NCBI RefSeq assembly: GCF_030272615.1
Contig: NC_081415.1
Coordinates: forward strand, 631,579,041-631,643,040
Reading direction: 5' to 3'
Source of the DNA: Cryptomeria japonica
Taxonomy: Eukaryota > Streptophyta > Pinopsida > Cupressales > Cupressaceae
Length of the DNA stretch: 64,000 bases
Position 1 is the stretch's first letter. The number at the start of each line of letters is the position of its first letter. The notes beneath the pieces were generated by a model, which searched no databases, was not told the DNA's origin, and worked only from the letters and a program-made list of their open reading frames with translations. Below, one piece after another: positions 10,950-22,470 of this stretch. Made by a program: the position numbers and the translations under genes.

Positions 10950-12170
10950 ACTTGTTGAGATAAAATATCCATTTGAGTCAAAGGTACACTTTGCACATGT
11001 ATATATCCCACAAAAGGATTTGTGGTAGTATAACTAGCAGGTTATTGAAAGGTGCCATAATTATAATTCCATGTGTTATGAGTTCCACTAGGTACTCTAA
11101 AGTAAGCGATATGTGAACCCATGTTTGACTGATTTGTACTCGTCGTATTAGTGGAACCTAGGTTTGCATTCTGATGATTGTATGTAGATCCTATATAATA
11201 GGAAATTGAAGGTTGGTTTCCACTTGTTATATGAGGAACTTGTGTTTGAATAGGTGTTGAGACACTTGACATTATCGGTATAGCCTGTGTTGGTGCATTG
11301 ACATTTATTGTTGAAGATGATGCACTTGATTGAGAATTCATGTTTGAAATGTCATTTGTTTGTATATATGATGTTGATGTATTCTGAGGAAAACTTGAGG
11401 TCGTCGCTTGCGTTTGTGTCATATGTGGTATTTGACTGCTATTTTGACCTAGAGTATTTCCTAGTGGTAAGATTGTTGTGATATCAAAATCTTCAAGTAA
11501 TTTGGCCCCATTTTGTAAACAACGAGAGATACTTGTCCCTATCATTATGTATAAGAGCGTCTAAGATCATAAGGACATGTGGGTCTTGTTGAGCTTATTC
11601 AATCTCTTTGCATGTTAAACTTTGTTTTAGTTCATGTATTATGGGCATTGCCTAAGAATTTGACTGTTGACTAGTTGATATGTCCATGTTTCAAGTTGGA
11701 TTTATTGACAGGTCGTTGTTTGGGTCCATTTTACTTTTTGCCTTTTGTGACCTTGTGACGACATTTAAGACATATATGAGGACGGTTTAGAACCTAATGC
11801 AAGATGACACTAATGCAAGACTCTAGGCCTAAATATGGAATATGCAACACTAGACTTGACTCTCTATTGAGGATTTTGACATGAGACTTGTTGATTATTT
11901 CAAGATTTTTGCAATGCAAGTTTTTCAAGTTCTTCTCTTAGACGTTCTGTAGTAATTTCTCTATCAATTTTATGGGCAATTTTATACTCTATATTGAGTT
12001 CATACTCGACTCCTGTATAATGGGGTGTCTTTCTGTTTAATTACCAAGACAAGTTACCTAAACCGTCAATAATTTCTTGTTGACCACCATTCGGCACTAG
12101 ATTAGGTTGCTCGAAGGGAAGCAAACCATCACCTGGGAGACTCATTGAGATGCATGCTATGACTTCCTAG
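10950..12170 (-). pseudogene. Element B N-terminal ORF, Ser/Thr/Gln/Asn-rich
   Basis: The longest intact part (11042-11545, 167 codons) is very rich in Ser, Thr, Asn and Gln (for example SSASSSTINVNAPTQAIPIM). Upstream on the minus strand, coding-like text interrupted by stops reads PGDGLLPFEQPNLVPNGGQQ and ITTERLREELEKLALQKS. This order suits a non-conserved N-terminal or gag-like ORF after the leader. Element C has an analogous Pro/Ser/His-rich frame at 56608-56952. No catalytic motif is present, so the function is unknown. Confidence 0.5.
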
Positions 12171-12239
12171 GATGATTTATGCAAATGATGATGGACTAAG
12201 ATAGACGTATATGAGGTCTAGACAGGGACTTAAATCTAA

Positions 12240-12417
12240 GGACATATTTGAGGATGTATATGAGGATGTAAATAAGGACTATGCAACTTCTAAGGATGAT
12301 AATAAGGACGTAAATGAAGACTATGCAAGGACTGTGCAAGGACTAAGGATGATAATAAGGATGTAAATGAAGACTATGCAAGGACTAAGGATGTAAATGA
12401 AGACTATGAAAGAACTA
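12240..12417. repeat. Tandem repeat around aaggatgtaaatgaagacta
   Basis: The words ctaaggatgataataaggat and gtaaatgaagactatgcaag recur about four times in irregular order over 180 bases of element B. Confidence 0.75.
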
Positions 12418-12589
12418 CCTATGATCACAAGTAAAATTTTGAGTTTGTAAGACTATCTGACATTTCAAAATGGAAATTGTTTCTAGTAATTTTGTGTGTA
12501 GGAAAAGTTTGTTGTTTTTCAAATCTGAGAACAATTGTTTGAAGACAAGTATAGCTGACTGAACTGTGTTCTGACCAATTCTAAAAATT

Positions 12590-13320
12590 TAGAGATGCAT
12601 AAGATAGGGCCTAAAATAGCCCAAAAAACTGACTCAATACTGGTTTGGTACAATGATACATAAAAATGTACAAGATACAATCTCAGGCTGGAAAGTGGAC
12701 ACCATTCAATCAGGCCCCCGCAATAAAATACTAAAACAAGACGGACAGATAGAGAGTCTCTCCACTCCACGGCACACACTTCTCGGGCATGTCAGTCTCT
12801 CTTACCCTGAAGATCCAAAGATCTTATCACCGAGGGGTATCTATGGGTATGATCTGCACTCCTAGAATCACTGAATGTAGGATTTGGGCTACTAAGTTGG
12901 TTCTTATTGTAAAATTTTGAGGGGTCCTAATCCAACGACGAATTCTCAGAGCAAGCCACTTAAGACTTTAGTTGAACTAATAAGTGTAAGGAAGGCCCCC
13001 ACATATGTCGAATTCACTCAACACTCTAGCCACCTGACCAATATATTTATATAAGGGCTCGAAAAACCCGTTCGAGAGTATGCTGGGAGATATGATATCC
13101 CCAATGCAACCCAATTTGAAGTACCTCTGTGGGGTGATGAAATTCCTAGTCAAAGATACCCCTCACTACTAAAATGAAAAAAATTGGGCATTTTTATCAC
13201 CTTCTCCCTTTCTCCCAAGTCCTCGAAGGCAGGTGGAAAGGTAATTGATGCAACAGTGGGTCCACCCCAAACACAATAAAAAGATTTTTCCCTTAAAAAA
13301 ATGAAATGTGAGTTAATCTA
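12590..13320 (-). repeat. Leader block of element B shared with element C
   Basis: This block aligns by eye with 57870-58620 in the same orientation. Shared landmarks are gatttgggctacta, agccacttaag, gaattcactca, gatatccccaa and tttgaagtacc. The two copies are clearly diverged but collinear, so elements B and C belong to one family or share a captured leader. Confidence 0.8.
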
Positions 13321-13336
13321 TTGAACAGCCTGATTC

Positions 13337-13530
13337 ACATTCATTTTAAAACCCAAATTTATGTGTGAGATATGCATGTGCTTGTCAATTTTGAAACACC
13401 AAACTGAAATGTGAATGCATGCATGTCAATTTTAAACATTGTTTATTTTAAGCCCAAAACTGAAGTGTTATAACATGCATGTTCATTTTAACCATTGTTT
13501 ATTTTAAACCCAAAACTAAAGTGTGAGAGA
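13337..13530. repeat. About 60-bp tandem repeat in the element B leader
   Basis: Three imperfect copies of a unit containing ttttaaacccaaaactgaag and tgcatgtcaattttaaacat lie in tandem. Confidence 0.65.
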
Positions 13531-13659
13531 ATGAGTGTTTATGATTCAGTAAACATCTGATCCTCTCTATAAATTCATCACATGCTACAAACAGATAATC
13601 AATAATCCCATAAAACCCACAGAAAATAGAGAAATGAACAATGATAAATACAAATGTGT

Positions 13660-14340
13660 GATGATACTTGAGCGATTGAGTGATCCTATATGATTGATTG
13701 TGTAATGATGACAAAGCGATTACGTAATTTTGATAGAGCGATTGTGTGATCCTAACAGAGCGATTATGTGATACTAACAGAGCAATTGTGTGATCCGCAA
13801 ATAGACAAAACAAAAAAAATAAAGAAGAAAGCTAATTCTGATCTGGAACCTGCAAAACAGATTGTGATGCCCTAGCAAGATTTGCCATCATCCATTCTAT
13901 GTTAAACAAATCATATTTTACTCTATAAGAGAGAACTAAGCTATTGTATCTGTCGATGGCTGGTTTCTAGATCTTGTATCTTCTTTTCTACCTTGAGGAT
14001 TTGTTGATAGTGTCTGGTTTGCCTTCTTTGTTCCTCTGTTCTCCTGGCACTTGGAATTATGAATTGTACCTTACGTTCCATAAAATGTCATAATTAAGCA
14101 TGCAATAAAAGTAAACCATATTCAGATTTACCTAATTTCATACAGAATTTGACAGAATAGAGAGCAGAAAATAAAAAACATAAAATAAACATAACAACAA
14201 TATTCCTAACGAATGCGTGATCCTAACAAAGCAATTGTGTGATCCTGTAAGGGATTTTGCGTAATGGGTTTCGCACAAATGCGTGACCCAGTCTGCTCGA
14301 TTGTGTGATGATGTAAGCGTGATTGTGTGATTCAGAATTT
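13660..14340. repeat. Degenerate 20-22 bp repeats near the element B primer site
   Basis: Variants of gagcgattgtgtgatcctaa recur at 13667-13798 and again at 14212-14340. They lie within about 800 bases of the primer-binding site. Elements A and C have different short CpG-containing repeats at the equivalent place. Confidence 0.7.
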
Positions 14341-14437
14341 GTTCTACAAATCCATACAAACCTGCAAAAAATATTTAAAAAATCGTACGATCTGCAAAAA
14401 TCACACAGAAGAAAAACAAGGTTAAATTGTTGTTAGT

Positions 14438-15746
14438 TAACGTCGGGTTCACCAAAATATCACATGTATAAATTCATCTAATGTAAAGTAAACTAGGAAT
14501 GAAAGGGAAATCACGAATCTCTATCTTAATCAGAATTCAAACAAACAAACAATGAAATAACACAGAAGCAAGAAACAAGAATATAATTAAAATCAATCAA
14601 TCCCCCGTATTCCAAGACTATGTATAGCTTCCATTCCTCTTCTCCTCTTTGTGGTATGGTGGCTTTTAGATATTGCATTGGCAACCTACAAATGACACAA
14701 AGATTCAAAGTTCATGATTATTGAAAATGAAGATTGAATGCTCAATTTATAGATAATTGGATAAGAATTGAATGAAAGATAGAATAGATTGATCAAGAAG
14801 TGGAACTCAGGTGAGCTCACATATTGATTGATAGTTGAACTGCTAATTTGGAGGTGGAACTCAATTGATTGAATAAATTAATTGAGTCAACTGATTGAGA
14901 AAAAGCTGACTGAAGGATGAAAAAGAATGATTGGAGGAAATAAAGAGGAGGAGATAGTTAACTGATTGAAAGCTGATTGAGAGTTTTATTTAGAAAAAGC
15001 TAACTGAAAGATGGAAATAGAAATTGAAGAGATAAATGAATTAATTAATTAATTGATTGAATTAATTAATTTAGCGTGTGCTTGAACTTTAACTTAAATT
15101 TTCAATTTGATCTTTGCATGAGATTTAATTCAAAAAATTGAATTTATTTTTTAATTCAACTTATTATTTGAATATATTTAGAACTTGACTTTGATTTTCA
15201 ATTTGATTTTTGAAATCATGCACATGTATTTGAAATAAGAAGAAATTAGAAGAATTTGAATTTCAAGAAATAATGAAATTAAATGAAATCGGAATTTGGG
15301 GAATTAATTAGCTAATTAAATAATTTTAAAAAACTATTTAATTATTTAGAAATTGAATTTAATCAAATAATTAATATTATTTAAATTAAAGGTATTAAAA
15401 TCATAATTAATCAAATAAATAATATTTAATTAATATTAAGAAAAGGGTTAATGATTAATTGAATAGGATAGAAATTGAAAATGAATTTATTTAAATAATA
15501 AAGATTATTTAAATTGAAAGATTAAAATCACAATTAATTAAATAATAAATATTTAATTAACATTAGAAAATGGTTAAATGATTAAATGAAGTTAGAATTG
15601 AAAATAGAATAATTAGTAAGATGATAGAAGAAATATTAAATTAGAAGAATAAGATTAATTAACTTAATTAAATAATTAAATAATTATTTAACTAATTAAG
15701 ACGAATAATTAGTACATGATTAATAAGACATTTTTAGGTGTCTACA
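14438..15746 (-). repeat. 5' LTR of element B with adjacent primer site
   Basis: The LTR starts TGTAGACACCTAAAAATG at 15746 on the minus strand and runs to about 14458. There it meets TTTTGGTGAACCCGACGT (primer site, plus 14438-14454). It is about 1.29 kb and its 5' half is full of TTAATTAA blocks. The 3' end is not a clean CA, so that boundary is approximate. The LTR start abuts ctcataactcgatc, which is copia 2 LTR text also found intact at about 24649. Confidence 0.78.
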
Positions 15747-15963
15747 CTCATAACTCGATCAAATAAATATGCACACCTATGAAAATTATGCTAAATCAAA
15801 TAGAGATAAGTATCTCAAAACCCATTAATCTACATCAGCTCATCTGCAACACACAAGATAAACCAACTCATCCAATCTTACTGAAACACTAGAATACACA
15901 AAAAAAAACGTTGACATCAATGACAACACATTATTCCAGCAAACTTCCCAACAATCTCTAACA
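15747..15963 (-). repeat. Truncated 3' LTR of copia 2
   Basis: It starts TGTTAGAGATTGTTGGGAAG at 15963 on the minus strand. It matches the 5' LTR start at 24854 over about 215 bases, including the words tcatctgcaacacac and ataactcgatcaaataaata. It ends where element B inserted. The rest of the LTR is not found in the window. Confidence 0.85.
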
Positions 15964-15977
15964 ATTTCCCCCTTTGA
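15964..15977 (-). other. Polypurine tract of copia 2
   Basis: On the minus strand CAAAGGGGGAAAT directly precedes the TG of the 3' LTR. This is the expected plus-strand priming site, and it fixes the LTR start at 15963. Confidence 0.85.
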
Positions 15978-16336
15978 CATTGATGGCAACATATGAATGT
16001 GAAAAATAATCAATGCAAAGAAAGAAATCAACTCACGACAATCTCCCTAAAAATCATAAGAATCAGCTCCCCCTTTAACAAACAACTCAAATCACAAAAC
16101 TCAAAATGCTCTTCTCTACCACAAAGTTTTTCACATGCTTATCTCCCCCTTTGACATCAACGATAAAGGCTCTGGAATCAGGATTCTCTCTCCTTTTTAA
16201 TTAGCTTCACAAATCTATATATTTGAACCACTGAACACCAACACTAATTACTCCCCTTGAGCAACAACCTCACTCATTAATCTAGATCACAAAATATATC
16301 TGTGAAGTTCACTGGGCTAATGCAAATCCATGCATC

Positions 16337-16999
16337 TTAGTTCACATCAAGAGAGGAAATCACCCCTAACTTCCCTTTGAGATACTCAAAAATATCTTTA
16401 GGCAAAGGCTTCGTAAAGATATATGCAAGTTGTTCCTTTGTAGATACATACTCCAATATGACTTCTTTCTCATTCACCTTCTCTCTCAAGAAATGCAACT
16501 TGATTGATATATGCTTTATTTTGGAATGCAACACCGGATTCATTGAAATATTGATAGCACTTGAATTATCACAGTATATAGCAATAGACTCATCATAAAT
16601 AATTCTTATATAATTCAACATTTGTTTCATCCAAATTACCTAAGTACAATTACTAGCAGCAGCGATGTACTCAACCTCTGCAGTAGATAAAGAAATATCA
16701 TTTCACTTCTTACTTTCCCAAGAGACCAACTTCTTACCCAAAAATAATGCACCACCAGTAGTGCTCTTCCGATCATCAACATCACCTGCCCAATCAGCGT
16801 CTATAAAAGAACTCAAAGTAAAGTCATCATTCTTAGGATACCACAAACCAAAATCAACTGTCCCTTTCAAATATATGAATATCCTTTTTATAGCCGTAAC
16901 ATGAGATTCCTTAGGATCAGCTTGAAATCTAGCAACATGACACAAAACATTCATTATATCATGTCTAGTCTGAGTCAAATACAACAATCCACTAATCAT
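16337..16999 (-). pseudogene. Copia 2 RNase H
   Basis: The minus strand encodes the copia RT tail and RNase H: LLYLTQTRHDIMNVLCHVAR, then FIDADWAGDVDDRKSTTGGA (catalytic Asp region), then an Ala-rich SNCT motif near 16640. It continues as ESIAIYCDNSSAINISMNPV, HISIKLHFLREKV and LAYIFTKPLPKDIF, the standard C-terminal signature. It is split into two frames near 16650-16700. The end at 16337 is the family C-terminus, not a truncation. It would degrade the RNA strand during reverse transcription. Confidence 0.9.
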
Positions 17000-17866
17000 A
17001 GATCTATATTTGGTTTGATTAGTTTCAAAGAATCATCATCCCTTGTCAACTTACATCCGGTCACCATAGGTGTATCAACTAGTTTAGAGTCCGCAAAACC
17101 AAATTTCTTCAACAATTTATTCACATACTTGGATTGATATATGAAAATATCTTTATTCTACTAAGTAATTTGCAATCCCAGAACGAATTGCATCTCACAA
17201 ATCATAGACATCTCAAACTCATTCTGCATTTCTTCAACAAATTTCTTACATAGACAATCATTTCCTCCAAAGATAATGTCATCAATAATAAAAAATTTAT
17301 TCTGATCAATCTTGAAAAAAAAATTACTGTTATCAACACCTTTATTGAATCCAAGCTTCATCAAATAATTATCCAATCTGGCATACCAGACTCTAGGGGC
17401 TTGCTTCAATCCATACAATGCTTTCTTCAACCAGCAAACCATATCTCTTTCATCTATCAACTGAAATCCATTTGGTTGTTCAATGTAGACTTTTTCTTCC
17501 AACTCACCATTAAGAAAGGTTGATTTGACATCCATCTGATAAACCTTGAAAACTTTGTGAGCAGCATAGGCAAGAAATAATCTAACTGCTTCAATTCTAG
17601 CTACCAGAGCAAAAGTTTCCTCATAATCAATTCATTCCATCTGTAAATAACCCTTACAAACAAGTCTAGCTTTATTTCGAACAACTTCACCTTGTTCATT
17701 CAACTTATTCTGGAATACCCATTTAGTTCCAATTACATTTTTATCCTTAGGTCTAGGAACAAGAATCCATGTACCATTTTCCTCAATCTGATTCAATTCT
17801 TCTTCCATAGCTTTAATCTAATTTTCATCTTAACATGCTTCATCAACATTTTTAGGTTCAATCTTA
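17000..17866 (-). pseudogene. Copia 2 reverse transcriptase
   Basis: Visible motifs on the minus strand, in order, are [65 protein letters not shown] (first catalytic Asp), [17 protein letters not shown], and [11 protein letters not shown]. The last replaces the usual YVDDIIFG box and keeps both Asp. Stops and a frame break near 17160 and 17540 disable it. The N-terminal side is interrupted by the solo LTR at 17872, which sits in the linker between integrase and RT. Confidence 0.9.
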
Positions 17867-17871
17867 GAAAT

Positions 17872-19680
17872 TGTAGCGTCGTAAATTGTACGCACTCGCT
17901 AGGGTGGTACAATTTCACACTTAGTTTAGCACCCGCTTTGGTGCATTTCACATTTTGCATTGCATTTCTCCTTTAGCACTTAATTAATCAAATTAATTAG
18001 GTCTAAGGTCCTATTTGGGCTAAATGTAGCGTCGTAAATTGTACGCACTCGCTAGGGTGGTACAATTTCACACCTAGTTTAGCACCCACCTTGGTGCATT
18101 TCACATTTTGCATTGCATTTCTCCTTTAGCACTTAATTAATCAAATTAATTAGGTCTAAGGTCCTATTTCATTGTCCTTTGCATCATAAAGTTGGGCCCT
18201 TTCATTAAAGCGTGCCCTTTTCATTTTATTCCTCCAATACATCACTCAATCAAAAACCCTAATTAAGTCCTATTTTGAACTTGGGGGCTTGGTTTCAGGG
18301 TCAAAACATCTTGAAATCACCTGTAACTTCGGGATTCTATCTAAAATCATCATATCCGACGGCCCTGAAAATTTGGTGAAAAGTTGTCGGGACCATGGCG
18401 CCCGGAGTGCACATGGTCCCGGACATTTTTCCCAAAATTTTAGGAGCACAGTCCAATCACAAAATAAAGCTTAACCCCAAGAAATTGGCAGGATATTCAA
18501 TCTCTAGGTTGGCCAAAAGATGAAATTACGACTTAGGGTTTCCTACATAAGAGCTCTCTTTCCTCATTTGAAAGGATCCGATTTTTGTTTTCAGGAACCT
18601 TATATGCAGCAAAAGAGAAGATCTTTGAAGACTTCAACAACATTCAACATCATCTATCAAGCATTCATCAATTTCATTCATCCATTTAGGGCTTGGAAGA
18701 CATTGAAGAACAATAGGAGATTACTGACTGAAAATTGGCTTGTACTCCTCTCTTGAGGGTTGGGTATGATTTCATGTTGTTTTCATGTCTTTGCATAAGC
18801 TTCAATATATCCTTTATTCATGCTTTAGATCACTTTGCATCTTGATTTAGAGCATTTACATTATCATTTACAAGCAATTAGGGTTTACTTTCTAGGTTGC
18901 TCTAGTTTGCTTTCTTGCATTTTAGGACCTTGCACACACACTAGGTCTGCACACACAATACATTTTACAAAACAACTTGGCTATTCGTGGAGGTGGAAAT
19001 CACCGAAGCGGGGGTTTGACTAAGGCAAAACCCTATATAGCCGCCCACACACCCTTTTCAGATATCAGTGCAAGTTTCGGGACTCGGACGACGCCGCAGG
19101 ATACAGATCCGGAGAGAATAGGTCGAGATAGCACTCTGCATCAAATTGCAGAGCAAAAGACTGGGATAGGGGTGCTGGGCGCCCTAGTCCTGCCAGGACA
19201 GGGGCGCTGGGCACCCTGGTCCCTGGGACAGAGGCGCTGGGCGCCCTGGTCCTCCAGACAGACAACATTTCCGACAGTTTCCGACAATGTTCCAGAGTGC
19301 AAAACAGCAGTTTTCAGGACAGAATCAGGACAGTGGCGCCCGCGCCCCCGTCCCGAACATTTTCAGTCCGATTTTGACTCCAGGTACACATCTGCATTCT
19401 TATTTCATCCTTGTATTTACAGCTGTTCATTGTTTAATCTCAATTCTGCAATCTTGTTATTAGTTCATACTTGCATTTTGGGATTAGGGTTTGAACTTGC
19501 ATCATTTGATCTTCCAATTTCAACAAGGGAATAGAAATCCTAATAGATATCCCGTGGCTCTCTCTTTCACAAAAAGAAGTAGCCAATTGTGCGATATCTC
19601 TAGGCTCTTCGTATTCCGTAATGTGTGTCAAAAGGTAGGATTAGGGCATGTTAACCTAGTCTCGCTTTTTCCCCTACACA
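17872..19680 (+). repeat. LTR remnant (1809 bp), partial LTR + PPT + full LTR, TSD GAAAT
   Basis: The unit begins TGTAGCGTCGTAAATTG at 17872, ends CCCCTACACA at 19680, and is flanked by GAAAT (17867-17871 and 19681-19685). The first 142 bases (17872-18013) are repeated at 18025-18167 with about three differences. Between the copies lies gggctaaa, the end of the polypurine tract seen before the related LTR at 63812. It is therefore a broken 5' LTR, a polypurine tract and a whole 3' LTR, left by an internal deletion. It contains a GC-rich minisatellite at 19169-19262. Confidence 0.85.
19169..19262. repeat. GC-rich 31-bp minisatellite in the LTR
   Basis: Three units built around ggcgctgggcgccctggtcc follow one another. 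The core GGCGC..GCGCC is self-complementary, so each unit can form a small hairpin. It stands out in an AT-rich region. Confidence 0.75.
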
Positions 19681-19685
19681 GAAAT

Positions 19686-20660
19686 CAAACAAATTTCTTT
19701 AGCAAGTCTTCTCCTAGTCATCACACCTTTATTCTTATCACCAATAATCTAATTTTTTGAATGATTCAAGCTCACATACCTGGGAGTTTTAGGATTTTTC
19801 TTGAACTTTAGACTCTTGAACTCTTTCTTTTGCACAAGCATTTGCACTTTTCTCTTCATTCTTTGACTTTTTTGGATCAATCTGAACTTGACTTTGGGTC
19901 TACACTTGTTTTCCTTTATCTGAACTAGCATCTTGATCATCAGAATCATATCTGCAAGATCTGATCTATCTTACATTATCTTCATCAACCTTCACATTAT
20001 TACTTTCAACTATCTTTCTCAATCTTTTATTATAACACTAGTAGGCCTTACTTCTAGTAGAATAACCAAGAAAGATTCTTTCATCACATCTAGCATCAAA
20101 TTTTCCAAGATCTTCATTTCTTTTGATATAGCATCTACTTCCAAAAATGTTGAAATATCTAATAGTAGGGACATGACCAAACCATAACTCATAAGGAGTC
20201 TTACTAGTATCACCTTTGACATTTACTCGATTAAGAGTGTATACTACAATACTCATAGTTTCTCTTCAATACACATGCGGAACATTTCCTTCAATCATCA
20301 TGGTTCTAGCAACTTCTTGAATTGTTCTATTATTTCTCTCTACAACATCATTTTGTTGTGGTGTCTTAGGAGCAGATAATTGTCTCTTAACTTCATGCTC
20401 TTCACAATATGCGTTAAACTTATCGGAGGTGAATTCTCCACCTCTGTTAGATCTTAGACACTTTAGCGTCAATCCAGTCTTAGTTTCAACCACAACTTTA
20501 AAAATCTTGAACATCTCCAACACTTCAAACTTCTCCCTCAAGAAGGTAGCCCACATCATTCTTGAATAATCATCAATCAGCAACATGAAATAACTATCAC
20601 CATGCAATATTGTCACTCTAGAAGAACCACACAGATCAGTATGCACAAGATCCAACAATC
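19686..20660 (-). pseudogene. Copia 2 integrase
   Basis: The minus strand carries LDLVHTDLCG, YFMLLIDDYSRMMWATFL (first catalytic Asp), LKCLRSNRGGEFTSDKFNAY, TPQQNDVVERNNRTIQEVAR (catalytic Glu) and TPYELWFGHVPTIRYFNIFG. The family has SDNGGEF or SDRGGEF where this copy has SNRGGEF, so the second catalytic Asp is lost. A stop follows PHVY. The C-terminal part overlaps a second frame (20038-20256) with FLGYSTRSKAY. Coding text continues into the linker up to the solo LTR at 19680. Confidence 0.9.
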
Positions 20661-21297
20661 CATTAGAATTATACTATTTTCTCTTATAAGTAATTGTTGT
20701 CTGCTTCCCTAATTGACATTCTTTACATACCGGATAAGAAGGCTTTATTAACTTCGATAGATCTCTCACTGCTTGAATAGAACTGATCTTAACCATGCAA
20801 TCAAAATTTGCATGACACATTCTTCTATGCCATAACCAACTTTCATCAATCTGAGCAATCAAACAACTTTTACCACTAGCATTCAAGTAAAAGATATTAC
20901 CTTTAGTCTTTGTACCTGATGCAATCTCAATTCTGAAGCTACTCAAGATCTCACATTTTCATTCTTGAATTCCAAGTTATATCTCTTATCAACCATCTGA
21001 CCAACACTCAAAAGATTATGCTTTAAACCTTCAACATACAACACATCATCAGTATTGTGCTTACCATCAAGAGAAATAGAACCTCTACCACAAATTACAC
21101 AAGCTTTGTTATCACCAAATCTTACTATACCATCATAATACTTTTCCAAATTTACAAATTTGCTCTTATCAACTATCATATTATGAGAGCAACCACTGTC
21201 AATTACCCATTCATCTTTCTCCTCAATTTTAACAGCCAAATATTTCTCCTCATTAGTGCAACTTGTAGAATTTGTAGTTATAGGATCATCTTCCTTG
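20661..21297 (-). pseudogene. Copia 2 protease and pre-integrase zinc domain
   Basis: EWVIDSGCSHNMIVDKSKFV carries the aspartic-protease DSG site in good order, followed by GLKHNLLSVGQMVDK. The zinc domain reads LWHRRMCHANFDCMVKIS and CKECQLGKQ (HHCC pattern). A frame break near 20943 separates the two. To the right the coding sense (IKEDDP) joins to the gag end (DEFVFIAI) across the solo LTR at 21303-22470, which supports that insertion call. Confidence 0.88.
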
Positions 21298-21302
21298 ATA
21301 GT

Positions 21303-22470
21303 TGTCATGTGTGTGAAGTAGGGTACCTGCAGCTGCAACACAAACACTCAATAGATCATTACAAGCATGGTTAGCAAATTGAAATCAAACTAAAGATAAA
21401 CCATGACAAAGCGACCTATCACCTCCAAAGAGATGCGAGTGTGGATTTGCACTCAGATTTGGATAAGCAATCTCAGTGACTTGACTACACCTAAACAGGG
21501 GATTTAAAATTATATGATATGCAAGCTAGATGACATTGATTATGCTAGATTGATCCAAGAGGCTAATTAAGATAATGATATGCATGATTAAGATATGATG
21601 ATGATGCAATTAAGCTAGAATAGAGTTTGATTAAAGTACATGATTCAACAATTATTCTAGAAAATGATCAAATTAAGCTAGATCTAAGATGCAATTACCT
21701 ATAATAACAATTCTTAAATCATATGCTAGAATGGATATGCCTATAGTAACAATCCCTAAATTGATATGAGATGGGATCCTTTGTGCTCCAAAATGGGGGA
21801 TATTTATAAGATTTCCAAGGCCAAGGGTGAGGTGGCATGAATCAACGGTCAAGATTGAGTCTGAAAATAACAAGGGTGAAATTGAAGGAGGTTGGAGAAG
21901 AGGTTGGAGGGAGGGACACTTGTCATCTCTATTGTGACAAGTGTCAAAGAATCTTTCTCACAAGAGGGCAAGTGTCTAAGGGAGGAGACATGTGGCAAAG
22001 TGTCATGTGTCTCAAGGAGAGAATATCCAACCAATAGGAGGTTAGGATAAGGAGGTTAGGATGTGCAAGATTGGATAGGGTTAGTTAAACCCAAGATTAG
22101 GTGGAATGGGTTAGTTTAGGGGGTGGTTAGGTTAGGTGGTTAGAAGTTAGGAGGCATATGGGGAATTTGAATTTAAAAATTCAAATAATAGGAAAAGGTT
22201 AATTAATTTTCAACAACTCATAAATTGATTTGTTTTAATTAATTAGGGGATTAGAAGAAATGAATTTAATAGGGGGTTACTCAATTTAGATTAATTAATC
22301 AAAGGGGACTATTTAAATGAACTTAATGAGTAAATCCTTAGATTTATTGATAAGTAGATGAATGGGGAATTAATAAAATTGCTAGTGAATTTAATTAAAT
22401 TGGAAAGGGGGATTAATTAAATAATTGATTGTTTAATTAGTTATCTTCAGAACATTTTTAGGTGTATACA
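21303..22470 (-). repeat. Solo LTR (1168 bp) inside copia 2, TSD ATAGT/ATAGC
   Basis: On the minus strand it starts TGTATACACCTAAAAATG at 22470 and ends CACATGACA at 21303. Flanks are ATAGT (21298-21302) and ATAGC (22471-22475), a duplication with one change. Removing the insert and one flank restores the copia frame across gag-protease. The 5' end places it in the TGTAGAC-type LTR family of elements A, B and C. Confidence 0.85.

Larger units (their letters stand above)
10901..15746 (-). mobile_element. Gypsy-type element B (5' LTR, leader, N-terminal ORF; no pol seen)
   Basis: Read on the minus strand: 5' LTR (15746 to about 14458), a TTTTGGTGAACCCGACGT primer site, a long leader (14437 to about 12450), then a decayed ORF (about 12170-10940). 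No RT, RNase H or integrase follows before the opposite-strand frame begins at 10561. The leader matches that of element C. Its 5' end lies within the 3' LTR of copia 2, so it is younger than copia 2. The left boundary is not defined. Confidence 0.7.

Noticed and set aside
18977..19534. 185-codon plus-strand open frame
   Set aside because: It lies wholly inside an LTR, crosses the GC minisatellite, and has no domain or family resemblance. Chance frame.
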